In this document: positions 34,358 to 43,657 of the stretch, one piece after another
Position numbering within the stretch: position 1 is the first letter of the stretch
How the letters are laid out: each line of letters begins with the position of its first letter
From: Ignavibacteriota bacterium
Lineage (GTDB): Bacteria; Bacteroidota; Ignavibacteria; Tepidaquicellales; Tepidaquicellaceae
Reading direction: 5' to 3'
Length of the DNA stretch: 64,000 bases
NCBI GenBank assembly: GCA_016218085.1
Contig: JACREY010000015.1
Span: 238,061 to 302,060, forward strand
Notes under the pieces: generated by a model
Seen by the model: only the letters and a program-made list of their open reading frames with translations
Told to the model about the DNA's origin: nothing
The model's database searches: none
Translations under genes and position numbers: made by a program

Positions 34358-35695
34358 TTAATTAATTAAAATCATTTTTTTCGCTTCGGAATAATCTCCT
34401 ACAGCAATTTTATAGAAATACACTCCGCTCGGCAAGTATTCAGCTTCGAATTTTACTTCGTATGTACCCGGAGATTGTTTTTCGTTTACTAAAGTCGTGA
34501 TTTCTTTTCCTGTGATATCGAACACTTTAAGAGTCACAAATCTTGAATCTTTAATCTGATATTTTAAATTTGTCGAAGGATTAAAGGGATTGGGGTAGTT
34601 CTGGGATAAAGAATATTTTTCGGGGATTTCTGTTGAGATATTATTCACAATTACTATTCCGCCTGTTGTTGTTCTGAATATATGATTATCAGAATAATAA
34701 TTTACAGCCCAACCATTTAAATCATCAACAAAATATACTTTATCAAGGGTAAAAAAATTATTTTTAAGTTGATTTGACCAATTTGCTCCTCCGTTTGATG
34801 TGTATGAAACCGGCGATGAATCATTTACCCATGATCCAGAAATCCATCCTGTATTCTGATTTAGGAAAAACATAGAATAATATTTTGAATGATTATATCT
34901 TACTGAATCCCAGTTTAATCCTGAATTAGTAGTTTTTAAAAATAAAGTTTTATTTTGACTTTTCCCCTCAAGCGCATAACCTGTATTTTCATTTACGAAT
35001 TGAACGGAGTTTACGGAGCCGCAATAATTTCCGCTATCCTGAAACTGCCTTTGCCAGTTTATTCCGCCATTTGTAGTTTTAAATATTCGTGATCGCTTTG
35101 AATTTGATATATCAGTCGTAGTTAAAGTAGCAATCCATCCGGTCAACGAGTTTAAAAAATAAACTGAATTCACACCAATGTTACCAATGCAACTTGAAAA
35201 ATTCAATCCGCCGTTAGTAGATTTAAAAATCCCCCCTTGAGAAGCCGTTTCGATATAGCCAAATAGAGAAATATAAATCAGGTTTTCATTTATAATGATA
35301 ATACTATTAATTGAGCCGTTATAAATATTCTGAGATTCCCAAACAAGATTCCAGTTGGCTCCGCTATTTGTTGTTTTAAAAAGATACTGGTAATAATGGT
35401 AAAAGTCGGGAGTGATATTTCCACCTCCTGCATATCCTGTATTCTGATTAAGAAATTTAACTGACAATAATAAAGCGCCGCCTGGATAATAAAAATTTTG
35501 CTGAGTCCAGTTCACTCCTCCATTTGTGGATTTCACTATCACAGAATCCCCAACAGCCCAGCCGGTATTTGCATCTACAAAATAAATATCGCGTATAGGC
35601 TTGTTGGTTTCTGTGGAATGTACCGTCCATCCGGTTTGCGCAAAGATATTTGAGTTAACAAGAAAAACCAATATAATGTATATTATTTTTTTCAT
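34358..35695 (-). CDS. T9SS-exported Ycf48-like propeller protein (second of tandem triplet)
   Basis: 445 aa, same layout as the next gene on its strand: signal peptide, Ycf48-like repeats at about 20-350, T9SS sorting domain at about 358-445. The DNA around its first ~145 bp (35550-35695) is almost the same as at 34203-34348, showing a recent duplication or gene conversion of the N-terminal coding end. Gaps to both neighbours are 9 bp. The divergent middle could give each copy a different binding face. Confidence 0.85.
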   Translation of the reverse strand: MKKIIYIILVFLVNSNIFAQTGWTVHSTETNKPIRDIYFVDANTGWAVGDSVIVKSTNGGVNWTQQNFYYPGGALLLSVKFLNQNTGYAGGGNITPDFYHYYQYLFKTTNSGANWNLVWESQNIYNGSINSIIIINENLIYISLFGYIETASQGGIFKSTNGGLNFSSCIGNIGVNSVYFLNSLTGWIATLTTTDISNSKRSRIFKTTNGGINWQRQFQDSGNYCGSVNSVQFVNENTGYALEGKSQNKTLFLKTTNSGLNWDSVRYNHSKYYSMFFLNQNTGWISGSWVNDSSPVSYTSNGGANWSNQLKNNFFTLDKVYFVDDLNGWAVNYYSDNHIFRTTTGGIVIVNNISTEIPEKYSLSQNYPNPFNPSTNLKYQIKDSRFVTLKVFDITGKEITTLVNEKQSPGTYEVKFEAEYLPSGVYFYKIAVGDYSEAKKMILIN

Positions 35696-35704
35696 AAATG
35701 CTGA

Positions 35705-37834
35705 TTACTTAATTAAAATCATTTTTTTCGCTTCGGAATAATCTCCTACAGCAAGTTTATAAAAATACACTCCGCTCGGCAAATCACCTGCTTCGAATTT
35801 AATTTCATATGTTCCCGGAGATTGTTTTTCGTTTACCAAAGTTGTGATTTCTTTTCCTGTTACATCATAAATTTTTAATAATACAAATCTGTTATTTGTT
35901 ATTGACCCAGAGGGTACCCGATATCTGATATTTGTAGAAGGATTAAAGGGATTGGGGTAGTTTTGTAGCAATAAAAACTTTTCAGTGGTTATTTCGTTAA
36001 CTGCTGAATAGATACCAACTATACCTGCAGTAATAGTATATAATATACTTCCGTTATAGCTTCCTATAAAATATTTTGCCGAGTCAACAGAGCACAAAGC
36101 AGTTAAATTATTTTCAGTAAGGCATGAAGAATAAATCCAATTATTCCCTCCATCTGTTGTTGTCATTATTCTGCTAATATTACTCCCATGTATGAGCAAT
36201 CCCGTATTTTGATTTCCGAAACAAATCTGGTAAATGCTAGAATTAAATAATAAAGGTAAAATAACAGGCGACCAGTTCAATCCTCCGTTAGTAGTTTTCA
36301 AAAGTGTATTATTTTCGCATCCGATAAAACCAGTTGAATTATTTTTAAAACATATAGAATTTAAACTTAATAAACCCGAAGTATAAACATTTTGCCAATT
36401 AATTCCTGCATTAGAAGTTCTTTTCAAAATTCCGTTTTGAGTAAAAGCAAATCCCGTATTTGCATCTTTAAAATAAATACCGGAATAAAAAATCGTCCCC
36501 GCACTGTCTACTTTTGTCCAATTAAAGCCGCCATTGGTTGTTCGTGCAATAAATCCGTCCACTAATGTTGCCAGACCTGTATTTTCATTTAGAAAACTGA
36601 TATAACTAATATACAATGGATAATATGGATAAATTTGCTGCCAATTAGTTCCTGAATTTGTGGTTTTGTATACTCCCGAAGATATTGAGGCAATAAATCC
36701 TGTATTGGAATTGATGAAGTTAAAATTTCTTATCCCCGGCCAAGGATGAGATAATTTTTCCCAATTTACCCCCCCATCAGTAGTTTTTAGAAAAAGATTA
36801 CCCCCTGCAAAACCAATTTGTTGTGATGCGAATGCAATGGTATTGAGATATTCACCTTCGTTGACAAGCTGAGATAGCAGGGTCCAGTTATTTCCTAAAT
36901 TTGTAGATTTAGCTATAAAACCCCATCTGCCTGCCACAAATATGTCGTTGCAGTTAATTACCTGAGTTGTTTGTATGGTTGGAATGTCAGCCCAGACATA
37001 ATTTGTTGTCCAATTTAATCCTCCGTTAGTAGTTTTATGAAAAAGACCGTTTTCACCAAACATAAAAATATTCAATGAATCCTTATATACAGCAGAATAC
37101 ATATTATATGTTGAGCTCATACTACCTTGAACCCAGTTCTGACCGGCATTTGTTGTTTTTATAAACTTGCCGCCGTAAATTATACCTAGACCATTATTCT
37201 GATTATAAAAAGTAAAATAATCTACAAAGCCATTCGAATAACCTGAATAAATAATCTGCCAGTTTACGCCCGAGTTTGTCGTTCTATATACTCTCTGACT
37301 ATCAGAACTGATAAAACCAGTATTTTCATTAATAAATTTTACATCAACAAAAACCGAGCTTCCGACATTTAAATTAATCCAAGAATGTCCACCATCTGTT
37401 GTTTTCGAAACAGGCCCATAAAATCCGACAAAAAAACCTGAATAAGAATTAATAAAACTGATTCTTCCCGTATAATAATTCAATGTATCAACGTAAAACC
37501 AGTTTTCTCCACCGTTAATTGTTTTATATAATTCTTTAGTGTTAATTGCAAAACCTGTTAAAGAATTAATAAAATCAATATCAACTACTGTATTTCCTAT
37601 ACCAAGAGGATTACCGGGACTAATCAGAACATATTTCCAGTTAATTCCGCCGTTAGTTGTCTTCATGATTGTACCCGAAGTTGTTCCAATGAAACCGGTG
37701 TTTGAATTAAAGAACCAGGAGCAATATGTTGAATTCCCCTGAGGTTTTGGATATGACCATTGCCAGGCAGATTGAGAAAAACAATTAGAAAAATAAAGTA
37801 ATAAAATGATTTCAAGAAGAAGAACTTTTTTCAT
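35705..37834 (-). CDS. T9SS-exported Ycf48-like propeller protein (first of tandem triplet)
   Basis: 709 aa from the start chosen here. An open frame continues upstream to 37921, but ATG at 37834 is preceded by GGAGGG and opens directly on a signal peptide ('MKKVLLLEIILLLYFSNCFSQ' region), so the longer start is rejected; the extra stretch overlaps a terminator hairpin. About 14-15 Ycf48-like repeats ('NSNTGFIxxxxSGVYKTTNSGTNW' pattern, shortened) fill residues 20-610, more than in the two downstream paralogues. The T9SS sorting domain is residues about 620-709 and carries a short insertion ('VPSGSITNNRFVLLK') relative to them. First gene of the triplet. Confidence 0.85.
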   Translation of the reverse strand: MKKVLLLEIILLLYFSNCFSQSAWQWSYPKPQGNSTYCSWFFNSNTGFIGTTSGTIMKTTNGGINWKYVLISPGNPLGIGNTVVDIDFINSLTGFAINTKELYKTINGGENWFYVDTLNYYTGRISFINSYSGFFVGFYGPVSKTTDGGHSWINLNVGSSVFVDVKFINENTGFISSDSQRVYRTTNSGVNWQIIYSGYSNGFVDYFTFYNQNNGLGIIYGGKFIKTTNAGQNWVQGSMSSTYNMYSAVYKDSLNIFMFGENGLFHKTTNGGLNWTTNYVWADIPTIQTTQVINCNDIFVAGRWGFIAKSTNLGNNWTLLSQLVNEGEYLNTIAFASQQIGFAGGNLFLKTTDGGVNWEKLSHPWPGIRNFNFINSNTGFIASISSGVYKTTNSGTNWQQIYPYYPLYISYISFLNENTGLATLVDGFIARTTNGGFNWTKVDSAGTIFYSGIYFKDANTGFAFTQNGILKRTSNAGINWQNVYTSGLLSLNSICFKNNSTGFIGCENNTLLKTTNGGLNWSPVILPLLFNSSIYQICFGNQNTGLLIHGSNISRIMTTTDGGNNWIYSSCLTENNLTALCSVDSAKYFIGSYNGSILYTITAGIVGIYSAVNEITTEKFLLLQNYPNPFNPSTNIRYRVPSGSITNNRFVLLKIYDVTGKEITTLVNEKQSPGTYEIKFEAGDLPSGVYFYKLAVGDYSEAKKMILIK

Positions 37835-37896
37835 ATACCCTCCGTATATGAAAGCTATGTAATATTTGAGAATAAATAAAGGAAGATTTTTTTCGT

Positions 37897-37929
37897 AAAA
37901 AAAAACCGTCCCAAAGTACATCGGGGCGG
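37897..37929 (-). terminator. Terminator of the sdh operon
   Basis: CCGTCCC (37906-37912) and GGGGCGG (37923-37929) form a stem with a 10-nt loop; on the minus strand it has one mismatch and is followed by nine T. It lies about 95 bp after the sdhB stop and just upstream of the triplet's promoter region. Confidence 0.7.
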
Positions 37930-37943
37930 GATTTTATAATTTT

Positions 37944-37971
37944 TAATGATTAATGATTAATGAATAATAAA
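37944..37971. repeat. 7-bp-period tract
   Basis: Four 7-bp units of TAATGAT/TAATGAA/TAATAAA between the sdhB stop and the sdh terminator. Confidence 0.6.
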
Positions 37972-38024
37972 AAGCTTTTTAATTCAGAATTAGCTTCGCT
38001 GAACTACGTTTCAGAATTCATAAT

Positions 38025-38726
38025 TTACAGCTCTCTCATTGCGCATTTCTTTTTCATCTGGGAAATGTGCCACGTAAGATTAATTTCTTTCGGGCAGACT
38101 TCCACGCAATTGAATATTGTATGACAGCGCCAGAGTCCGTCTGTTGTATCTACGATATCGAGTCTTTCGTCGGCGGCATCGTCACGGCTGTCGAAAATAA
38201 ACCTGTAAGCTTTAAGCATAGCCGCGGGTCCGAGGTAATTCTCATTTGACCAGAGCGACGGGCAGGAAGCCGAGCACGCACCGCAGAGTATGCAGTTCAC
38301 CGCTTCATCAATTAATTCCCTGTCAGCCTGACTCTGCAGTCTTTCCTTCACGGGCGGCTGTTCCTTTGAAATCAAATATGGCTTCACCACTTCATATTTT
38401 TTGAAGAATGAATCCATATTCACAATCAAATCTTTGATTACAGGAAGTGAAGGAATAGGGTCGATAGTAATATATTTTTTCTTGAAATCTTTTACAAGCA
38501 CCTGGCAGGCAAGCATATTTTTTCCGTTTATCATCATAGCATCGGAGCCGCAGATGCCGTGTGAGCAGGAGCGCCTGTAAGCGAGTTCGCCGTCTATATC
38601 CCATTTCACTTTATCAAGACAGTCGAGTATCCTGAATGTTTCAGGTACATCAATCTCATAATCTTTCCTGTAGGGTTTTTCATCCTTTTCGGGATTAAAC
38701 CTTCTGATATTTAATGTAACTTTCAT
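38025..38726 (-). CDS. sdhB: Succinate dehydrogenase/fumarate reductase iron-sulfur subunit
   Basis: 233 aa. [2Fe-2S] ligands: C54, C59, D62 (Asp in the third position, as in E. coli SdhB) and C74. [4Fe-4S] motif 'CILCGACSASCP' and [3Fe-4S] motif 'CHTIFNCVEVCP' lie in the C-terminal half. It passes electrons from SdhA flavin to quinone at the membrane anchor. Its ATG overlaps the sdhA stop by one base (TAATG), so the two are translationally coupled. Last gene of sdhC-sdhD-(insert)-sdhA-sdhB. Direction (oxidation or fumarate reduction) cannot be told from sequence. Confidence 0.95.
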   Translation of the reverse strand: MKVTLNIRRFNPEKDEKPYRKDYEIDVPETFRILDCLDKVKWDIDGELAYRRSCSHGICGSDAMMINGKNMLACQVLVKDFKKKYITIDPIPSLPVIKDLIVNMDSFFKKYEVVKPYLISKEQPPVKERLQSQADRELIDEAVNCILCGACSASCPSLWSNENYLGPAAMLKAYRFIFDSRDDAADERLDIVDTTDGLWRCHTIFNCVEVCPKEINLTWHISQMKKKCAMREL

Positions 38727-40471
38727 TAGTATTTTCTCTCCTGTGGTTGATATTTAGTAATAATTACGGGTTTATATTTTAATTCAATTCCTTTTTCGGT
38801 TTTGAATGCGATAGAATGTTTGAGCCAGTTTACATCGTCGCGTGTCGGATGGTCTGTGCGCCAATGAGCGCCGCGGCATTCCTGCCTTGCCAGCGCGCCT
38901 GTAACTATTGCATCGGAGAATTCAAGCAGGTTGCGGAGTTCGAAGATTTCCTGCATTTCAGTATTGAATACTTTGCTCTTATCCATCATTGCCACATTTT
39001 TATACATACTTTTTAATTCGTGGATAGTATCCAGCATTGAATTTAAATCTTTTTCATTGCGGAATACGCCGCATTTGTTCATCATTTCTTCTTTTAATCT
39101 AACTCTAATCTTATCGCAGTTTTCGCCTTTTTTAGTATCATATAAATCCGCAAATATTTTTTTATCATTATCTTCTGCATCTTCGGGCATCGGACTGAGT
39201 TCTGCGGTGCGGAGGAATTCGACGAGAGTTTTACCTGTTCTTCTGCCGTGGATAACTGCATCGAGAAGTGAATTTGTTCCGAGTCTGTTTGCACCGTGCA
39301 CGGATACGCAGGCGCATTCACCGGCGGCATAGAAACCTGTTACGGTGTTTCCTTTTTCATCTGCAAGAACTTCTCCTTTGAGAGTAACAGGAATTCCGCC
39401 CATTGAATAGTGGGCAGTTGGTAGAATCGGAATCGGTTGTTTTACGGGGTCGATGCCTGCATAGGTTTTGGCAAAACCTGTTATTTCAGGAAGTCTTTCT
39501 TTCAGTTTGGCTGCGCCTATATGAGTAAGGTCGAGGTTTACGAAATCCTTTCCGTCAATTCCCCTGCCTTCGTTAATTTCTGTTTGAATGCTGCGTGTTA
39601 CCATATCGCGGGGAGCAAGCTCCATCACGGTAGGCGCATATTCTTTCATAAACCTGTCGCCGTTTCTATTTTTCAGGTAGCCGCCTTCGCCGCGAGCGCC
39701 TTCGGTTACGAGAATTCCGAGCGGATACAGACCTGTAGGATGGAATTGAACGAATTCCATATCTTCGAGAGGAATTCCCGCGCGGAAAGCGATTGCAACT
39801 CCGTCTCCGGAGTTTGCATAGGCATTAGAGGTAACCCTGAATGCCCTGCCATAGCCGCCTGTACCGAACATAACAGCTTTTGCGTGGAAAGTATGAATCT
39901 GTCCATCGCGGAGATTGAACGCCGTAAGTCCCCTGCATACTCCGTCTCTTATTATAAGCGAGAGTACAAAATATTCCGAATAAAATCTTACATTATTTTT
40001 TACACACTGTTCATATAGCGTATGCAATAGAACGTGTCCTGTTCTATCTGCGGCATAGCAAGCCCTGATAACGGGAAGTCTTTTAATATTTCCCTGTTCA
40101 TCTTTCACTTCCTTTGTATGTCCGCCAAACTGACGCTGAGCAATTTTCCCGTCTTTTGTTCTGCTGAAAGGAACGCCCATATGTTCGAGTTCGTATATTG
40201 CATCGGGAGCTTCGCTGCACATCATAGTGATTGCGTCCTGGTCGCCGAGGTAGTCGCTGCCTTTTACGGAGTCGAATATATGCCATTCAACGGTATCGTG
40301 CTCTTCGTTTCCGAGTGCTGCTGCAATTCCGCCCTGAGCGGCACCTGAATGCGAACGGGTCGGGAAGAGTTTCGACAGGATTGCAACGTCGTGGTACTTC
40401 GAGGTTTCTACTCCTGCTCGCAGTCCTGCCAGCCCCGCTCCAACTATTAATAAATCGTGTTTATGTATCAT
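38726..40471 (-). CDS. sdhA: Succinate dehydrogenase/fumarate reductase flavoprotein subunit
   Basis: 581 aa, full length. 'LLIVGAGLAGLRAG' (7-20) is the FAD-binding start; H41 in 'TRSHSGAAQGG' is the covalent FAD histidine; 'HPTGLYPLGILVTEGARGEGG' region (shortened key 'QFHPTGLYP') and 'ARQECRGAHWRTDHP' hold substrate and catalytic residues. It oxidises succinate to fumarate. Upstream, where sdhD should abut it, there is a GxxExxY gene and 9-bp repeats in a 632-bp insert, so it may depend on read-through across that insert or on its own promoter. Confidence 0.96.
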   Translation of the reverse strand: MIHKHDLLIVGAGLAGLRAGVETSKYHDVAILSKLFPTRSHSGAAQGGIAAALGNEEHDTVEWHIFDSVKGSDYLGDQDAITMMCSEAPDAIYELEHMGVPFSRTKDGKIAQRQFGGHTKEVKDEQGNIKRLPVIRACYAADRTGHVLLHTLYEQCVKNNVRFYSEYFVLSLIIRDGVCRGLTAFNLRDGQIHTFHAKAVMFGTGGYGRAFRVTSNAYANSGDGVAIAFRAGIPLEDMEFVQFHPTGLYPLGILVTEGARGEGGYLKNRNGDRFMKEYAPTVMELAPRDMVTRSIQTEINEGRGIDGKDFVNLDLTHIGAAKLKERLPEITGFAKTYAGIDPVKQPIPILPTAHYSMGGIPVTLKGEVLADEKGNTVTGFYAAGECACVSVHGANRLGTNSLLDAVIHGRRTGKTLVEFLRTAELSPMPEDAEDNDKKIFADLYDTKKGENCDKIRVRLKEEMMNKCGVFRNEKDLNSMLDTIHELKSMYKNVAMMDKSKVFNTEMQEIFELRNLLEFSDAIVTGALARQECRGAHWRTDHPTRDDVNWLKHSIAFKTEKGIELKYKPVIITKYQPQERKY

Positions 40472-40509
40472 AGTTTTTGTAATTTTAATACTTAGGTCTT
40501 TATTTTCAA

Positions 40510-40536
40510 CACTAAGAACACTAAGGACACTAAGAT
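40510..40536. repeat. Left arm: three 9-bp CACTAAGxx units
   Basis: Units CACTAAGAA, CACTAAGGA and CACTAAGAT in tandem. Three units of the same motif occur in inverted orientation at 41065-41091, so the GxxExxY gene lies inside a pair of inverted repeat arrays about 580 bp apart. Confidence 0.75.
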
Positions 40537-40645
40537 TTTTTTATTTTATTCTTTTTGTTTATTAAAATTCTATAGTAGATAAAGAACATTCAAATTATAT
40601 TTGTTTATTAATTTTTATTATCTTTAAGAACTCAAGAGCAAATTA

Positions 40646-41059
40646 CTAATCTTTTTGTAATTTTGAAAATTCTACTGTTACAATTGGTACTAACTGTTTT
40701 GTAATATTTTCACAATTAAAATTAATCAATAAACCTTTTGGTTTATTAGTTAACTTTAAGTATGTGAACATTTGCGATGTAAACAATGGTATCATTGCCT
40801 CAACAGCTTTTAACTCCACAATAATTAAATCATTCACTATAATATCAACTCGTAATGCCGAATGTAATATTTCCCCTTTATAATCAATATCTATCGGAAC
40901 CTGTGATTTTACATTCAAACCTTCTTTCATTAATTCTAAAATCAAACATTTCTCATAAACAGATTCAAGCAGACCCGGTCCTAAATTTTTATGAACCTCA
41001 ATTGCACATCCAACTATCTTGTAAGCTAAATCATTAATATATTTTTGTGTTATAATCAT
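40646..41059 (-). CDS. GxxExxY protein (PD-(D/E)xK-like)
   Basis: 137 aa. The family signature GLLESVY occupies residues 29-35. A PD-(D/E)xK-type core is visible: D72 in 'LRVDIIVND', E82 and K84 in 'IIVELKAVE', and Q96. The family is widespread, patchy and often multicopy in Bacteroidota-like genomes; function is unproven. Here it sits between sdhD and sdhA, in the same orientation, inside inverted arrays of a 9-bp unit, and its base composition is more AT-rich than the sdh genes. That suggests an inserted cassette. Because the host operon stays intact on both sides, insertion must not abolish sdhAB expression. Confidence 0.88.
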   Translation of the reverse strand: MIITQKYINDLAYKIVGCAIEVHKNLGPGLLESVYEKCLILELMKEGLNVKSQVPIDIDYKGEILHSALRVDIIVNDLIIVELKAVEAMIPLFTSQMFTYLKLTNKPKGLLINFNCENITKQLVPIVTVEFSKLQKD

Positions 41060-41064
41060 AAATA

Positions 41065-41091
41065 ATCTTAGTGCTCTTAGTGACCTTAGTG
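41065..41091. repeat. Right arm: three inverted 9-bp units
   Basis: ATCTTAGTG, CTCTTAGTG and ACCTTAGTG in tandem, the reverse complement of the CACTAAGxx arm at 40510-40536. It ends 12 bp before the sdhD stop. Confidence 0.75.
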
Positions 41092-41103
41092 ATTAAAATG
41101 CTC

Positions 41104-41466
41104 TTAAAATGATAAAATTGTATTTAGCCCGATGAACCAGAAAACAAGCGCAATCAGCACTAAAACAGTATATAGAACAGTTGTCATTATTGGTTTCATT
41201 TCGTAATCACGGATAACGTTCCAAAGTCCGTTAAGTCCGTGCCAGAGACCGAGCGTTACGAATGCCATATCAATAACCTTCCAGGCGGGCTGATGAAGCC
41301 TGTCCATAACGGCTTTATATGTATGTCCGGATTCAGGGGTAGCGTGCATCAGGATATAGTGTCCGATTAAAACTACAACTAGCAATATTCCGGTAATCCT
41401 CTGCATATACCAGTTTTTAGCTCCTGAATTTCTGCCTCCTGCAAACTTGAATGAATTTGTACTCAT
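41104..41466 (-). CDS. sdhD: Succinate dehydrogenase membrane anchor subunit
   Basis: 120 aa with three membrane helices (about 22-42, 64-84, 92-115). 'YMQRITGILLVVVLIGHYILMH' (key pieces 'RITG' and 'GHYILMH') carries the conserved Arg and the heme/quinone-region histidines of the SdhD family. With SdhC it anchors SdhAB and binds quinone and heme b. It follows sdhC after 44 bp and precedes the GxxExxY insert. Confidence 0.85.
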   Translation of the reverse strand: MSTNSFKFAGGRNSGAKNWYMQRITGILLVVVLIGHYILMHATPESGHTYKAVMDRLHQPAWKVIDMAFVTLGLWHGLNGLWNVIRDYEMKPIMTTVLYTVLVLIALVFWFIGLNTILSF

Positions 41467-41510
41467 TATTTAATATTTAACTTTTTTAAACTAATTAATT
41501 TAACATTGAA

Positions 41511-41906
41511 TTAAACGTGTGCGAATATCAGGTATCCCATTCCTGCAACTAAAATAACAGTAAGAATATAAACGAATACAAGAATCTGTTTATGGTATCT
41601 TGCACCGTTTCCAAGGTCAACAAGAACAATCCTTATACCATTAATTGCATGGAACATAACCAGTATTCCAAGAAACCATTCCGCAAATAGGAAAACAGGT
41701 GAGCTGAAAAGTTTCATTTCTTCATTGAAAGCCGCTTCCCCTTTAAGAAGACCGGTAAGAGCAATAATGTGCACAAGAATATACAGCGTCAGGCCTATAC
41801 CCGTAAACCTGTGAAGAATCCACGCCCAGCTTCCCGTGTGCTTCCTGTAACGGAACATAACGTCAAGCCAGCGATTGAATTTCGATGTTGAGTTTTGTAA
41901 TGACAT
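41511..41906 (-). CDS. sdhC: Succinate dehydrogenase cytochrome b subunit
   Basis: 131 aa, three membrane helices (about 28-52, 68-90, 105-130). 'SWAWILHRFTGIGLTLYILVH' (shortened key 'HRFTGIGL' and 'LVH') is the SdhC signature, with His residues suited to heme b. First gene of the operon; the 212 bp upstream, shared with the divergent gene at 42119, should hold promoters but shows nothing distinctive. Confidence 0.9.
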   Translation of the reverse strand: MSLQNSTSKFNRWLDVMFRYRKHTGSWAWILHRFTGIGLTLYILVHIIALTGLLKGEAAFNEEMKLFSSPVFLFAEWFLGILVMFHAINGIRIVLVDLGNGARYHKQILVFVYILTVILVAGMGYLIFAHV

Positions 41907-42118
41907 TTTAAATGTGTTTATTATTTAAATACTAAATTTTGTTTTAGTGCTATAAAAGTAATGCGGTTTGTTCTCCTTATCCTAAATTTAAAAAAATAAT
42001 TTATTAAATAAAGCATAAATAGTAATAAAAGAAAATTTTCCCTTAATGCTTAAAGTATTTATTATAATATTTAATAAGATTTTTTTATTTGGTATTTTGA
42101 TTTCTGATTTTCATTTAA

Positions 42119-43657
42119 ATGGATAATAAATCATATAAAAGAGAACTGACAATTATCATAATCATATCCGCGATAGCGGGTCTGATTGCACAGTATATCT
42201 CATTTACAGACGAATACATTTTTGCTTACAGGGATTCGATATACAGATTGGATGCATCGAGGAGGTTTTTGGATGCAATGAATCCGGGACTCTTCAACCA
42301 GATAGGAACGGTATGGCTTCCGCTTCCGAATTTCCTGATGTTCCCTTTTGCTTCGGTTGATTTTCTCTGGAAGACAGGGCTTGCCGGGAGCATAGTAAAT
42401 TTTGTTTTGTATATTTTCAATGCTATAGCAATTTTTCTAACTTTAAAACTGCTTACGGAGAATAAAATTGCGCAATATGCGGGAACGATTTTCTTTATTC
42501 TGAATCCGAATATATTATACTTCCAGACAACTCCGATGAGCGAGCAGATTTATCTTACTTTCATTTCGCTCGCAATTTATTATTTGGTAAAATGGAATAT
42601 TACAAAGTCGAATAAAGACATAATATGGGCAGGAGTACATACTGCACTTGCATCATGCACAAGGTATGACGGATGGACATTTGCAGCAGCGGCAGTTGTA
42701 CTTGTTTTTCTAATATCAATCAAAAATAAAAACGGTATAATTAAATTTTCATTTTATTATTTCTTCCCAACTGCCGTTGTTATTATCTGGTGGATGGTGC
42801 ATAATTACATTTATTATTCCGACCCGCTTGAGTTTATGCGCGGACAGTTTTCCACTTACTTCCAGCTAAAATATTATGAAGAAGCAGGCAGATTGCTTAC
42901 GAAGCATAATGCTTTTCTTTCCCTGAAAGTATATTATTTTGATTTATATCTATATACGGGATGGCTTGTTTTGAGTCTTTCGCTTTTAGGCTTTATTTAT
43001 TATGCCATCAAAAACAAATTCAGGGTAAACTCTTTTCTGTTATATCTCTCGCTTATTGCTGTGCCTTCAACGCTTTTATTTTTATATCTCGGACAGGTTA
43101 TAATCGAGATTCCCCAGTCAGAGCCTGCGGGATATTTTAATTCGCGTTACGGGCTTTATGCGATTCCCGGGCTTGTTATTTTCGCGGGAATATTTACGGG
43201 GGTTGTTTACGAAAAATTCAGAGAGAAAAAAAACTTACTGATTGCAGCCGGGGTGATTTTAGTTTTCTTACAAATATTTTCATATATATATTATTATCCT
43301 TCAAAAGTTCCTGCTGTAGCAGAAGGAAGATATGCCGGATACAAAGGAACCGTAACATATAATCTTGCAAAATATCTCGAGAAGAATTATGACGGCGGAA
43401 ACCTTCTGTATGATTTCAGAGTATTTGCCGTGCCGCCGTGGTCGGGAGTTTATCTGAGAAACAGAATCACATATCATACTTATGAAATCGGGGAGAAAGC
43501 ATTGCTGAACCCTGTTCCCTACGCAAAATGGGTAATGTTTTATTTAAGATCGCCTGACGACAAGATTTACAATGCACTGAACAAAAATGAAAATTTCCGG
43601 AACAATTACGATTTAGTATTTTCAGAAGAAGGGCTCGAACTGTACAAGCTCAAATAA
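42119..43657 (+). CDS. Polytopic GT-C glycosyltransferase-like membrane protein (GT39/ArnT-like)
   Basis: 512 aa with about ten membrane helices. The first luminal loop holds 'FAYRDSIYRLDASRRFLD', an acidic segment placed as the metal/donor-binding Asp motif of GT-C enzymes that use lipid-linked sugars. 'LFNQIGTVWLPLPNFLM' and later 'SEPAGYFNSRYGLYAIPG' are also typical of this fold. It would transfer a sugar from a polyprenyl carrier to protein, lipid or glycan at the outer face of the inner membrane. Its stop abuts the stop of the convergent TMTC-like gene with no spacer. Acceptor unknown. Confidence 0.7.
   Translation: MDNKSYKRELTIIIIISAIAGLIAQYISFTDEYIFAYRDSIYRLDASRRFLDAMNPGLFNQIGTVWLPLPNFLMFPFASVDFLWKTGLAGSIVNFVLYIFNAIAIFLTLKLLTENKIAQYAGTIFFILNPNILYFQTTPMSEQIYLTFISLAIYYLVKWNITKSNKDIIWAGVHTALASCTRYDGWTFAAAAVVLVFLISIKNKNGIIKFSFYYFFPTAVVIIWWMVHNYIYYSDPLEFMRGQFSTYFQLKYYEEAGRLLTKHNAFLSLKVYYFDLYLYTGWLVLSLSLLGFIYYAIKNKFRVNSFLLYLSLIAVPSTLLFLYLGQVIIEIPQSEPAGYFNSRYGLYAIPGLVIFAGIFTGVVYEKFREKKNLLIAAGVILVFLQIFSYIYYYPSKVPAVAEGRYAGYKGTVTYNLAKYLEKNYDGGNLLYDFRVFAVPPWSGVYLRNRITYHTYEIGEKALLNPVPYAKWVMFYLRSPDDKIYNALNKNENFRNNYDLVFSEEGLELYKLK

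Noticed and set aside
33020..37834. Ycf48-like domains as evidence of photosynthesis
   Set aside because: The proteins end in T9SS sorting domains and no photosystem gene is present; the fold is used here as a generic secreted propeller.
37835..37921. N-terminal extension of the first Ycf48-like gene to 37921
   Set aside because: The ATG at 37834 has a GGAGGG ribosome site and begins a clear signal peptide; the extension has no ribosome site and overlaps a terminator stem.
40646..41059. GxxExxY gene as part of the succinate dehydrogenase complex
   Set aside because: It has no membrane helix or cofactor motif and belongs to a known patchy family found in unrelated contexts; the flanking inverted arrays point to insertion.
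41907..42118. Riboswitch or structured leader in the sdhC/42119 spacer
   Set aside because: Only AT-rich sequence without stable stems or a recognisable aptamer was seen.
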